The notes under the pieces: generated by a model
Seen by the model: only the letters and a program-made list of their open reading frames with translations
Told to the model about the DNA's origin: nothing
Database searches by the model: none
Assembly (NCBI GenBank): GCA_035544575.1
Contig: DATKEC010000017.1
Coordinates: 1 to 64,000 of the forward strand
Reading direction: 5' to 3'
Length of the DNA stretch: 64,000 bases
Source: DATHWB01 sp035544575
GTDB lineage: Bacteria > Actinomycetota > Acidimicrobiia > Spongiisociales > ZC4RG35
Shown here: positions 41,775-49,684 of the stretch, one piece after another
Layout of the letters: each line of letters begins with the position of its first letter
Position numbering within the stretch: the first letter of the stretch is position 1
Position numbers and translations under genes: made by a program

Positions 41775-42367
41775 GACGGGACCATCCTAAGGATCCAGAC
41801 CGCCCGATCAAGGATTTCCGCCGGAATCTCCACCGAGTCGAACCCGGCCACCTGTCGGGGTGTGAGATGCGAGTCTGCCACAAGCATCTCTTTCGGAGCT
41901 CCCTGGGCCTGAACCAGCGCCAGCAGCCGGGCGGGAGTGAGCGCCGCCCGGCTCACCACCGTGGTGTTGCGCCAGTCGAACCCGACGACATCCGCTCTTC
42001 GTACCTCGACGTTCTCCAGGCCGAGGACTCGGACGGCCCTTCGCGCCAGTTCCACCCGCCGAGCCGACCGATCGACGAGCACAAACGGCCGATCGGGGGC
42101 GATGATCGCCAGCGGAATCCCTGGTAGCCCGACTCCAGTGCCCACGTCCACCACTGGCGCGAGTGAAGATGTGTCCCACACCCCGGCGAAGAGCAGGGAG
42201 TCGGCCATGTGTCGGGCATCGAGGCGGGTCGCCTCGCCCGGCCCGATTCCGCCGCTCGGGATTGCTTCGCTTATCAGCCACGTTCGAAACCCGGCGAGGC
42301 GGGCTCGTACCTCCGCCACCGGGGTGACGCCTAGCCAATCGAGTGTGCGAGTGAGGACATCGGACAT
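41771..42367 (-). CDS. rsmG: 16S rRNA (guanine-N7)-methyltransferase RsmG
   Basis: Methylates G527 of 16S rRNA using S-adenosylmethionine. The 198-aa protein has RHMADSLLFAGV, the SAM motif VVDVGTGVGLPGIPLAIIAPD and FVLVDRSARRVELARRAV, followed by VVSRAALTPARLLALV. The start codon is embedded in a parS site (42367-42382), so ParB loading may affect its expression. First gene of rsmG-parA-parB. Confidence 0.95.
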   Translation of the reverse strand: MSDVLTRTLDWLGVTPVAEVRARLAGFRTWLISEAIPSGGIGPGEATRLDARHMADSLLFAGVWDTSSLAPVVDVGTGVGLPGIPLAIIAPDRPFVLVDRSARRVELARRAVRVLGLENVEVRRADVVGFDWRNTTVVSRAALTPARLLALVQAQGAPKEMLVADSHLTPRQVAGFDSVEIPAEILDRAVWILRMVPS

Positions 42368-42382
42368 GTTTCACGTGAAACC
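42367..42382. promoter_or_regulatory. parS site 1
   Basis: TGTTTCACGTGAAACC matches the parS consensus TGTTTCACGTGAAACA at 15 of 16 positions. It begins at the first base of the rsmG start codon. Confidence 0.93.
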
Positions 42383-42398
42383 TAGCGTTGAAGTCGAG

Positions 42399-42414
42399 CG
42401 TTTCACGTGAAACA
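42399..42414. promoter_or_regulatory. parS site 2
   Basis: CGTTTCACGTGAAACA matches the parS consensus at 15 of 16 positions, 32 bp from site 1 (start to start), about three helical turns. Lies between rsmG and jag, about 4.6 kb from the oriC candidate. Confidence 0.93.
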
Positions 42415-42415
42415 C

Positions 42416-42445
42416 GAAGGCCCCCAGTGCAACCGGGGGCCCTTC
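42416..42445 (-). terminator. Predicted hairpin terminator after jag
   Basis: GAAGGCCCCC pairs with GGGGGCCCTTC with a single-base bulge around an 8-9 nt loop. It lies just past the jag stop on the minus strand and next to parS site 2. No clear U-run follows, so it may rely on Rho or simply protect the mRNA end. Confidence 0.6.
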
Positions 42446-42459
42446 GCCGCGAGTCCGAA

Positions 42460-43371
42460 TCACTCCTCTTCGAAGTCCGAGCCGCTGGAAGCGATGACGA
42501 CGAACCGCTGAGGGGCCTCGCCCTCGGAGTAGCTTCGCACTCCCTCGCGGGGCGCCACCGCATCGTGGATCGTCTTGCGATCTCCCGCCGACATCGGTTC
42601 GAGCATCACCTCGCCGCCCTCCGCCAGCACCTGGTCGATCAGCTGATCGGCGTAGATGGCGAGGGCCTGCCGACGCCGCTCGGCATAGCCGGCGATGTCC
42701 AGCCTCACCCGAGCTGAGGCCTGGGTTTGGCGCTGCAACACCGTTTTGGTCAGCTCGTGGATCGCCTCGATGGTGGACCCCCGCGGGCCGACCATCGCCT
42801 CGGTCTGCGGGCCTGACACCTCTGCCACGATCACATCGTCATCAGTGGTCACCGTCACAGTTCCATCGAGGCCGAACGCCTCGACCAAACCCTTCAGAAA
42901 CGACTCCACCACCGGGGTTTGTTCCTCGATCGACACCTCGGTTGCCTCCTTCTGGGGCTTGTCGTTGTTCCGTGAGCCATTCTGGCGTCCCGATCCGCCC
43001 AAGGCGGCACCGTTTCGGGTCTCGCGGTCCCGACCACTGCCAGATCGGTCGCTTCTGCCGCTGTTGCGGCTCCTGGACTCGGACCGCCGTTCGCCCCGCG
43101 CCCCGCGGTCGGCGCCAACGGGCGGGGACCCGGCCTTGTCTCCCGGACGTCCCTCGTCGCCTCGTTCACCCCGACGGCGACGGCGACGGCGCTTCTGGGC
43201 CGGACGGGCCTTGACCCGGACGACCGCGTCCTTGCCCCCCATACCGAGAAAGCCCTTCTCCGGTTCCTGGATGACCTCGATATCCGCCCGATCGCGCTCG
43301 ATCCCCAACTCCTCGAGCGCGGCCTCGACGGCGACGTCCACCGTCTTTCCACGTACTTCTACATACTCCAC
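42460..43371 (-). CDS. jag: Jag/KhpB-type RNA-binding protein
   Basis: RNA-binding protein encoded beside yidC. The 303-aa protein has an N-terminal Jag domain (EYVEVRGKTVDVAVEAALEELGIERD with KGFLGMGGKDAVVRV), a long Arg/Ser/Gly-rich basic linker (about 57-140), a KH domain (VSGPQTEAMVGPRGSTIEAIHEL) and an R3H domain (RRRQALAIYADQLIDQVLAEGGEV, then MSAGDRKTIHDAVA). The linker is unusually long and charged. It lies four bases after yidC. Confidence 0.94.
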   Translation of the reverse strand: MEYVEVRGKTVDVAVEAALEELGIERDRADIEVIQEPEKGFLGMGGKDAVVRVKARPAQKRRRRRRRGERGDEGRPGDKAGSPPVGADRGARGERRSESRSRNSGRSDRSGSGRDRETRNGAALGGSGRQNGSRNNDKPQKEATEVSIEEQTPVVESFLKGLVEAFGLDGTVTVTTDDDVIVAEVSGPQTEAMVGPRGSTIEAIHELTKTVLQRQTQASARVRLDIAGYAERRRQALAIYADQLIDQVLAEGGEVMLEPMSAGDRKTIHDAVAPREGVRSYSEGEAPQRFVVIASSGSDFEEE

Positions 43372-43374
43372 CGG

Positions 43375-44280
43375 TCATTTCCTCCTTCGGCGCTGGTTCT
43401 TTGCCGCCCGCGGGTGTGGCCGCTTCGGCGCCGCCTGGTCGCTGTCGCCGTCCGAATCCGAGCCGCCCGGGCCCTTGTCCTTCGGGGCGCTGTCGCCATT
43501 CGACCCCGGTTGCGGAGGCCGGCCGTCGATGGCGAAGATCGCAAACTGCTGTCCGAGTCGGAACACGTTCGACGTCGTCCAATAGACGACGAGACCGGCC
43601 GGGAAATTCCACGAGATGAACCCGATGAACAGCGGCATCACCCGCGTGATGACCTGCTGGGTCTGTTGCTGCTGGCGCTGCTGGGCGGTCATGTCAGCTC
43701 GCGGGGTGTTGCCGCGCTGGGCGTGCCACTGTTGGAAGTACTGGGATGCCACCATCAGCATCAGCATCAGCACGTAGGGGAGCGCAGTCGGAATGCCGGC
43801 CAGAATCCCGGTCGACATGTTCGCTCCCAGGTCCATGCCCAGGAACGAGATGTCGTGGACCTGCAACGCCTCGTAGAGCAGCGAGTCCTCCGGCACCGGG
43901 GGAACCACATCCTGGCCGTTGGAGAAATTGGAGATGTCCTGCAGGACCCGGAAAAGCGCAAACCAGATCGGCGCCTGAACGAGTAACGGCACGATGCATC
44001 CGCCCGGGGTGGCACCGGCCTCCTTCTGGACCTTCATCAGCTCCTGTTGCATCTTCTGGGAGTCTTCCCTGTACTCCTTCTGGATGCGCTTGATCTCCGG
44101 CTGGATCTCTTGAAACGCCCGGGTGGCTCGAGTCTGGCGCAGGGTGAGAGGGAACAGAACGATGTTGATGGCGATCGTCAGCATCACGATCGCCAGACCG
44201 AAGGATCCTCCATTGATCCCGAAGAAGAACGTGAGCGTCTCTCCCAACAAACGTTGGAGGCCGTCGAACAACGCTCCCAT
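43375..44280 (-). CDS. yidC: Membrane protein insertase YidC
   Basis: Oxa1/YidC insertase of 301 aa for membrane-protein insertion and folding. It starts MGALFDGLQRLLGETLTFFFG and has the Gram-positive-type five-helix core: FGLAIVMLTIAINIVLFPLTLRQTRATRAF, CIVPLLVQAPIWFALFRVL, PYVLMLMLMVASQYFQQW and MPLFIGFISWNFPAGLVVYWTTSN. The C-terminal tail is basic. No lipobox is present, unlike many firmicute SpoIIIJ proteins. It follows yidD by three bases. Confidence 0.96.
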   Translation of the reverse strand: MGALFDGLQRLLGETLTFFFGINGGSFGLAIVMLTIAINIVLFPLTLRQTRATRAFQEIQPEIKRIQKEYREDSQKMQQELMKVQKEAGATPGGCIVPLLVQAPIWFALFRVLQDISNFSNGQDVVPPVPEDSLLYEALQVHDISFLGMDLGANMSTGILAGIPTALPYVLMLMLMVASQYFQQWHAQRGNTPRADMTAQQRQQQQTQQVITRVMPLFIGFISWNFPAGLVVYWTTSNVFRLGQQFAIFAIDGRPPQPGSNGDSAPKDKGPGGSDSDGDSDQAAPKRPHPRAAKNQRRRRK

Positions 44281-44283
44281 ATC

Positions 44284-44517
44284 TCAAGTCCTCTCAGGTA
44301 CCGGGTCGTATCCGCCGTCCACCAGCGGTTGGCAGCGGCCGAGCCGACGCAGCGCCATCCCGCCGCCCCGAATCAGTCCGAAACGCCCCACTGCTTCGAT
44401 GGCGTAGGACGAGCATGTGGGGGAGAAGCGGCAATTGCGTCCCAACGCCGGGCTCAGAAAGCGTTGATACAGGCGGATCGTTCCGATGGCGAGACGCGCC
44501 GCAGGTGTGGCGGTCAT
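44284..44517 (-). CDS. yidD: Membrane protein insertion efficiency factor YidD
   Basis: Small membrane-associated helper of YidC insertion, 77 aa. The core TIRLYQRFLSPALGRNCRFSPTCSSYAIEAVGRFGLIRGG carries the conserved cysteines. The ATG at 44517 overlaps the rnpA stop (ATGA), giving rpmH-rnpA-yidD-yidC coupling in the classic order. Confidence 0.94.
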   Translation of the reverse strand: MTATPAARLAIGTIRLYQRFLSPALGRNCRFSPTCSSYAIEAVGRFGLIRGGGMALRRLGRCQPLVDGGYDPVPERT

Positions 44518-44861
44518 GGTGTCCCCACCGCGCGCTGGATCCACTCCACCAACGTGGAGAAGGGAACCTGAGCGACCCTCGGGGAGGGAATCACCACGAG
44601 GTCCGTGCCGCGGGGAAATTCGACGTGATGACAAGCATGGCGGATTCTGCGTTTGATTCGGTTCCTCGTGACTGACGAGCCCAGCCGGCGGCCGGCAACG
44701 AGGCCGATCCGGATCCCCGGCTCGTCGACGGCGAGACTGACGACGGTGAGCCCTCCCACCGTTCGTCGGTCTCCCCGCCGCAAGACTTCTCGAAAGCGGA
44801 GCGGGGAGCGGAGGGACTCGTACGGCCGATCAGGCGGCGAGTCGCTTGCGGCCCTTGTCAC
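44514..44861 (-). CDS. rnpA: Ribonuclease P protein component
   Basis: Protein subunit that helps RNase P RNA mature tRNA 5' ends. The 115-aa protein has RSPLRFREVLRRGDRRTVGG, GLVAGRRLGSSVTRNRIKRRIRHA (the RNR motif) and TDLVVIPSPRVAQVPFSTL. The best start is GTG 44861, which overlaps the rpmH coding end by 32 bp; no later start keeps the conserved SPLRFREVL segment with a normal N-terminus. Confidence 0.92.
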   Translation of the reverse strand: MTRAASDSPPDRPYESLRSPLRFREVLRRGDRRTVGGLTVVSLAVDEPGIRIGLVAGRRLGSSVTRNRIKRRIRHACHHVEFPRGTDLVVIPSPRVAQVPFSTLVEWIQRAVGTP

Positions 44862-44964
44862 GGCGCGACTTGAGAACGGCGCGCCCGGCGCGGGTCTGCA
44901 TACGGTGGCGGAATCCGTGACGGCGTTTGCGACGTCGGACTTTTGGTTGATAGGTGCGCTTCAT
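44830..44964 (-). CDS. rpmH: 50S ribosomal protein L34
   Basis: The 44-aa basic protein MKRTYQPKVRRRKRRHGF followed by RAGRAVLKSRRDKGRKRLAA is unmistakable L34. The ATG is at 44964. It is the first gene leftwards from dnaA, as in most bacteria. Confidence 0.97.
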   Translation of the reverse strand: MKRTYQPKVRRRKRRHGFRHRMQTRAGRAVLKSRRDKGRKRLAA

Positions 44965-45479
44965 GATGAACTCGCGTCGAGGAGTGGTGGACCGCAATAG
45001 GCTACGGAGAACCGCCGTCACATGTCAAAGCAGCACCGGTCCGCGAACAACATTTCTAGGGCGCGAAAAATCCACAGAGCCCCATTCCGGCCGAATGCCG
45101 CGCAGAGCGCGAATTCGAACTGCGCGAACTTCAAGCAGTAGCGAGGTTTTTGGGGTGTTCACCACCCGTTCAGACAGCGATCAGGGCCGATTTCCGCGCT
45201 CTTGAACCGGCGTCGGAGCCGGGCGTATGCTCGTTCAGCGCAGGCCCAGCGGTGAGTGCCCGGCTGGGAGACATCTCTTTCCCCACGGGTGGTCGCGCGC
45301 GGCCTGAAACAGGATTGCAGAACAAACGACAGGAGGTCGGCTCGGGCTGAAACGCCCCGTGTCCGCCGGGTTTTCCACAGGTGTGGAGAAGTCGGGGGAC
45401 AACCGGGGCGTTGTTGTGTTCGCGACGTCGCCAACGCGGCGGTTTGTGGAAGCTCGGGACGGCACAGAGGGGAGACGTG
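44965..45479. other. rpmH-dnaA intergenic region with degenerate DnaA boxes
   Basis: No gene is supported in this 515-bp gap between the divergent rpmH and dnaA. It contains TTTTCCACA (45371-45379, 8/9 to TTATCCACA) facing TGTGGAGAA (45382-45390, 8/9 on the other strand) with two bases between, plus a weak AAATCCACA (45068-45076, 7/9). Promoters for both genes must lie here; I cannot place them with confidence. The boxes suggest DnaA autoregulation or a secondary part of oriC. Confidence 0.65.
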
Positions 45480-46871
45480 ATGCACGTTCCACAACATGAC
45501 GAGCGGGTCATGCGCTTTCGCACGGTGTTGAGGGATCGCGTGACTCCCGGGGCCTGGCAGACCTGGCTCGCCCGGCTCGAAGCCGAGGTGGACGACGGGT
45601 CGGTCACGTTGGTCGCTCCCAGCGACTTCCATCTCCGCTGGGTCGTCGAAAAGCACGGCGAAGCCGTCGAACAGGCATTCCACACCGCGTTCGGAACCGA
45701 GATGGACCTGATCTTCATGACAGGCGACACCGACGCCATGCAGGACTCCCTGATCGAGACCGCGGTGTCTGGCGGCGCAGCGGTCTCCCCTGAACCACCG
45801 GCCGACCATCCCTCCAGCAACGGCGTCCTCCCGAGCCCGGAAGTGGCCGCTCGCCTCGTCAGGAAGTATCAGTTCGAGAATTTCGTCGTGGGGGCTTCCA
45901 ACCGGTTCCCGTTCGCCGCCGCGATGGCAGTGGCCGAACAGCCGGGAAGCACCTACAACCCGCTCTTCATCTACGGCGGCGCCGGGTTGGGCAAGACCCA
46001 TCTCCTCAACGCCATCGGCCACCACGCCATCGAGCTCTATCCGGGTCTCGAAGTCCGGTACGTGTCCTCGGAGACCTTCTTCTCGGACTTCATCTCTGGT
46101 ATCCGTCGCAAACAGATGGACGCTTTCAAGGTGCGTTACCGCACGACCGACATCCTGCTCCTCGACGACATCCAATTCTTCGAGGGCAAGGAACAGATCC
46201 TCGAAGAGTTCTTCCACACCTTCAACACGCTCTACGAGTCCGGCAAACAGATCGTCATCACGTCGGATCGCTCACCGAAGCATCTCTCGAAGCTCGAGGA
46301 CCGGCTGCGCAGCCGGTTCGAATGGGGTTTGCTGACCGACGTACAACCACCCGACATCGAGACCCGCCTGGCCATTCTCCATCGCAACGTAGAGATGGCA
46401 CGGCTCTCCATTCCCGAAGACGTCCTGGCTTTCATCGCGAGTCTCGTCTCGGACAACATCCGCGAACTCGAGGGCGCTCTCACCCGTGTCAGCGCGCTGG
46501 CCAAGCTCACCGACGAGACGATCGACCTGGCGATGGCGGAGCGGGTGCTCCAGGACCTGCTTCCCGGCCACGAGGCCAAATCGGTCGACCCACCGATGAT
46601 CCTGCAGGCGACCGCCGAGGCGTACGGGCTCACCGTGGCCGACCTCGTCGGTGCCAGCCGCAAACAACCACTCGCCCAATGCCGACAGGTCGCCATGTAT
46701 CTGTGCCGCGACCTCACGAGTCTGTCGTTGCCCCGCATCGGCGAGGTCTTCGGAGGGCGCGACCACACAACGGTGATGTACGCGATCGACCGCGTGAGGA
46801 AGATCATGGAGACGGAACGAGAGGTCTATGACCGCGTCCAGGAGTTGTCCTCGAACCTGAGGAAAAGATGA
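45480..46871 (+). CDS. dnaA: Chromosomal replication initiator DnaA
   Basis: AAA+ initiator of 463 aa. Domain I is recognisable (PGAWQTWLARLEAEVDDGSVTLVAPSDF), domain II is a short linker (about 85-118), domain III starts at YQFENFVVGASNRFPFAAAMAVAE with Walker A GGAGLGKT (166-173) and Walker B ILLLDDIQF, and domain IV ends with the DnaA-box-reading loop GGRDHTTVMYAIDRVRK. GGGGAG lies upstream of the ATG; a GTG directly before it is an alternative start. The protein is shorter than streptomycete DnaA because domain II is brief. Confidence 0.97.
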   Translation: MHVPQHDERVMRFRTVLRDRVTPGAWQTWLARLEAEVDDGSVTLVAPSDFHLRWVVEKHGEAVEQAFHTAFGTEMDLIFMTGDTDAMQDSLIETAVSGGAAVSPEPPADHPSSNGVLPSPEVAARLVRKYQFENFVVGASNRFPFAAAMAVAEQPGSTYNPLFIYGGAGLGKTHLLNAIGHHAIELYPGLEVRYVSSETFFSDFISGIRRKQMDAFKVRYRTTDILLLDDIQFFEGKEQILEEFFHTFNTLYESGKQIVITSDRSPKHLSKLEDRLRSRFEWGLLTDVQPPDIETRLAILHRNVEMARLSIPEDVLAFIASLVSDNIRELEGALTRVSALAKLTDETIDLAMAERVLQDLLPGHEAKSVDPPMILQATAEAYGLTVADLVGASRKQPLAQCRQVAMYLCRDLTSLSLPRIGEVFGGRDHTTVMYAIDRVRKIMETEREVYDRVQELSSNLRKR

Positions 46872-47063
46872 CGCTCCATCCACAGGCACGTAGCGGACGG
46901 GATTCGCGGTGTGAGCATCACCGGATCCCTCCACAACGCGAAAGACCCGAAACAAGCAGATGACACCTACCGTTGCCCATCCTTGTCCACATTCCACAAC
47001 CCCTACTACCACTACTGAGTTGAATATCGAAAGACCAAGAGAAGAAGAAAGGGACTGTGAGCT
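46872..47063. other. Probable oriC: DnaA boxes and DnaA-trio-like tract
   Basis: The dnaA-dnaN gap of 192 bp holds TTGTCCACA (46983-46991, the form favoured in actinobacteria), CATTCCACA (46990-46998) and weaker boxes CCATCCACA (46876-46884) and CCCTCCACA (46927-46935). After a short GC tract come CTA, CTA, CCA, CTA and CTG (47003-47017), which on the lower strand read 3'-GAT-GAT-GGT-GAT-GAC-5', a DnaA-trio pattern. The next 30 bases are A-rich (GAATATCGAAAG). This is the layout of a basal unwinding system. Confidence 0.75.
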
Positions 47064-48146
47064 GTGAAATTCCGAGCTGAGCGAGACGACCTCGGTGATG
47101 TCTTCGGCCGTGCCAATCGGGCGGTCGGTGCGCGCTCTGCCCTCCCGGTCCTCCAGGGCCTTCTGTGTGAGGTGACCGGTTCGACGCTGACAGTGACTGG
47201 CACCGATCTCGAGATGACCGTCCAGACCCACGCCGACGTCGAGGCGTTGGAGGAGGGGCGGTCGGTGATCCCCGGCAAACTCCTCGAACAGGCGGTGCGC
47301 CGCATGCCCGTCGGACCCGTGACGATCACCACCGGTGATGCCGATGTCGAGATCCTGGGGAAGGGCCCTCGCTTCACCCTGCGCCAGTTGTCCCTCGACG
47401 ACTTCCCCACGATCGATGACACGATGGTCGGTGGAACCGAAGTCGACGGTGACGCGCTCGCGCTGGCCACCGGACAGGTCACGGTCGCCGCGTCTGGCGA
47501 CGCCGCCCGCCCGATCCTGACGGGAGTGCTCTTCGAGGCCCGCGACGAGGGGGTGCGTCTCGTGGCGACGGATTCCTACCGGCTGGCCGTGAGGGATCTG
47601 CCCGGTGTCGGAATCGAGGGCAGCGGCCTGATCCCGGCGCGAGGACTGCGCGAGCTGCCTCGCACGATCGGATCCTCGAAGGTCACGGTGAGCCTCGAAG
47701 GGCGCGAGGGTGTCTTCGCCTCGGACCGGGGATCGTTGCGTCTGAGGATGATCGAAGGGACCTTCCCGAAGTACCAGTCGCTGCTGCCGGACTCCTATCC
47801 GAACGAGATGATCGTTGCCAAAGAGGGCCTTCTGGAGGCCCTCGGCCGCGTCTCCCTCGTTGCCGAAGACCACATTCCCGTTCGTCTCAACCTGACCACG
47901 GGTGGAGTCGAGATCACAGTGTCGCGCCAGGACGTCGGGGCAGAATCCGAGCATCTCGTCGGCGAGTTCAACGGTGCCGATGAGTCGGTTCAGATCGCCT
48001 TCAACCCGCGTTACCTCGCCGACGGCGTGAGTGCCGTGGAGGGCGATGCCATCCGGATCCAGGTCATCGACGGTCTCAAGCCGAGCGTGATCTCGTCGAC
48101 CGGCGACGACGGCTTCCTGTATCTCTTGATGCCCGTCCGGGTGTGA
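47064..48146 (+). CDS. dnaN: DNA polymerase III beta subunit (sliding clamp)
   Basis: Ring-shaped processivity clamp. The 360-aa protein starts at GTG with KFRAERDDLGDVFGRANRAVGARSALPVL and contains GLLCEVTGSTLTVTGTDLEMTV, FEARDEGVRLVATDSYRLAVRDL, and ends SSTGDDGFLYLLMPVRV, the typical LMPxR clamp terminus. Length is normal. It lies directly after the oriC candidate and is followed by recF. Confidence 0.97.
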   Translation: MKFRAERDDLGDVFGRANRAVGARSALPVLQGLLCEVTGSTLTVTGTDLEMTVQTHADVEALEEGRSVIPGKLLEQAVRRMPVGPVTITTGDADVEILGKGPRFTLRQLSLDDFPTIDDTMVGGTEVDGDALALATGQVTVAASGDAARPILTGVLFEARDEGVRLVATDSYRLAVRDLPGVGIEGSGLIPARGLRELPRTIGSSKVTVSLEGREGVFASDRGSLRLRMIEGTFPKYQSLLPDSYPNEMIVAKEGLLEALGRVSLVAEDHIPVRLNLTTGGVEITVSRQDVGAESEHLVGEFNGADESVQIAFNPRYLADGVSAVEGDAIRIQVIDGLKPSVISSTGDDGFLYLLMPVRV

Positions 48147-48156
48147 CCGGGCAGAG

Positions 48157-49257
48157 GTGCATCTCGAGTGGCTGACCCTGGGAGGATTTCGTAGTCACGA
48201 GGCGGTGGAGTGGCGCCCGGATCCTGCCATCAACATCGTCGTGGGCGACAACGGTGCGGGAAAGACGAACCTGCTCGAGGCCGTCTCGTATCTGGCCACG
48301 TTGCGGTCGTTCCGGGGAAGTCCCGACGATGCGCTCGTTGCCCACCACGCCGAGGCGGCCTACGTCAGAGGCTCGGTGATCAGAGATGACAACGAGGCGT
48401 CGACCTTGATCGAGATCGAGGTCCGTCGCCGGGGTGCCCGCCGGGTGCTCGTGAACCGCCAAAGGTTGGCGAGGGCCGCCGATCTCATCGGGCACGTGCG
48501 GATCGTGGCGTTTCTTCCAGAGGACCTCGAACTCGTCAAGCGAGGGCCGGCGTATCGGAGGGACCTGCTCGACGATGCCGCGGTGCAACTCTGGCCCGGG
48601 GCGTATGCCGATCGGTTGGAGTTCGACAGGGCTCTGCGGCAGCGCAACGCCTTCCTCAAGCAGGGCGACCGCGACCCGGTGACGCTGTCGGTGTGGGACG
48701 AGCGGCTGGCTGTGGCGACGGGACGACTCATGACACGGCGGGTGCGGGCCCTGGCTGCGATCTCCCGGCATTTGCCGGGGGCGTACGCGGAGGTGGCCGG
48801 GGGCGGCGAGGAGGCGTCCCTGGAGTATCGCTCGTTGTGGGCGAGTGGCTCCGGAGAAACCAGGTCCGCCCCCGCATTCACCGCCGAGATGCAGGAAGCG
48901 CTGGTGCGTGCTCATCGGACCGACCGGGACCGGAGAGTGACAACAGTGGGGGCTCATCGAGACGAACCGACGTTCTTGCTCGGCGGCCACGATGCCCGCC
49001 ATCTCGCCAGTCAAGGGGAGCAACGCACGGTGGCCCTCGCCGTCCGGCTGGCCACCCATCGAGCCATCACCGAGGTCACCGACACGTCACCCATCCTGCT
49101 GCTCGACGACGTGTTCTCCGAGCTCGACCCGACGCGCGCCGCGGCGCTCACCGGGGCCCTGCCGGTCGCCCAGACCCTCATCACCACCGCGGATCCGTCC
49201 GATGTGCCCGTCAGAGGAGTCTCGTGGCAGGTGGCCCAAGGGGTGATCCGCGTTTGA
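48157..49257 (+). CDS. recF: DNA replication and repair protein RecF
   Basis: SMC-like ATPase that loads RecA at gaps. The 366-aa protein starts at GTG with HLEWLTLGGFRSHEAVEW, has Walker A GDNGAGKTNLLEAVSYLA (30-37), the family blocks LIGHVRIVAFLPEDLELVKRGPAYRRDLLD and VGAHRDEP, the signature region LASQGEQRTVALAVRLA and Walker B PILLLDDVFSELD. It overlaps dciA by four bases. Confidence 0.96.
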   Translation: MHLEWLTLGGFRSHEAVEWRPDPAINIVVGDNGAGKTNLLEAVSYLATLRSFRGSPDDALVAHHAEAAYVRGSVIRDDNEASTLIEIEVRRRGARRVLVNRQRLARAADLIGHVRIVAFLPEDLELVKRGPAYRRDLLDDAAVQLWPGAYADRLEFDRALRQRNAFLKQGDRDPVTLSVWDERLAVATGRLMTRRVRALAAISRHLPGAYAEVAGGGEEASLEYRSLWASGSGETRSAPAFTAEMQEALVRAHRTDRDRRVTTVGAHRDEPTFLLGGHDARHLASQGEQRTVALAVRLATHRAITEVTDTSPILLLDDVFSELDPTRAAALTGALPVAQTLITTADPSDVPVRGVSWQVAQGVIRV

Positions 49258-49553
49258 GAGATCCCAAACCGATCGGGGAGTTGCTCGACGCCCTCATGAA
49301 GAGGTACCGCCTGGCGGATCCCGACACCTGGACTCGACTGCGCGCCGAGTGGGAATCAGTGGTGGGCCAACCCTGGTCTGGCCAGTCTGTTCCGCTGTCG
49401 CTGCAGAACCGGGAACTGGTGGTGGAAGCACTGTCCCCAGGGGCGGTGTCGATGCTTCGTTACGGCATCGTGTCGCTGTTGGAACGGCTGGCCGAGGAGT
49501 TCGGTCCCGAGGTGGTGACATCGGTGAGGGTCGTGGCGCCGAGACGACGGTGA
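49254..49553 (+). CDS. dciA: DciA-like (DUF721) helicase-loading protein
   Basis: A 99-aa DUF721 protein, the family of the ancestral replicative-helicase loader DciA. It includes PKPIGELLDALMKRYRLADPDTWTRLRAEWESVVG and VEALSPGAVSMLRYGIVSLLERLAEEFG. The only plausible start is TTG 49254, which overlaps the recF stop (TTGA). Position between recF and gyrB is the same as Rv0004 in mycobacteria. It would act with DnaB, encoded at the left edge of the window. Confidence 0.9.
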   Translation: MRDPKPIGELLDALMKRYRLADPDTWTRLRAEWESVVGQPWSGQSVPLSLQNRELVVEALSPGAVSMLRYGIVSLLERLAEEFGPEVVTSVRVVAPRRR

Positions 49554-49601
49554 TGGCCGTGAAAACGTAGGTGGCATCGGCACTTCCGCCCGCCGGAGGG
49601 C

Positions 49602-49630
49602 TTGGTCATGTCACACCGTTCCACTAGAAT
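49602..49630 (+). promoter_or_regulatory. Predicted gyrBA promoter
   Basis: TTGGTC (49602-49607) and TAGAAT (49625-49630) are separated by exactly 17 bp, a good sigma70-type pair. The start point would be near 49637, about 48 nt before the chosen gyrB ATG. Confidence 0.6.
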
Positions 49631-49684
49631 TACACACGTGAATTTCCTCTTGCGCACTTCATGTCGCGCGCTCGGAGCATGGCA

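Noticed and set aside
46272..47954. A 560-codon minus-strand frame across dnaA-oriC-dnaN
   Set aside because: It is opposite dnaA and dnaN and would run through the origin; no recognisable domain.
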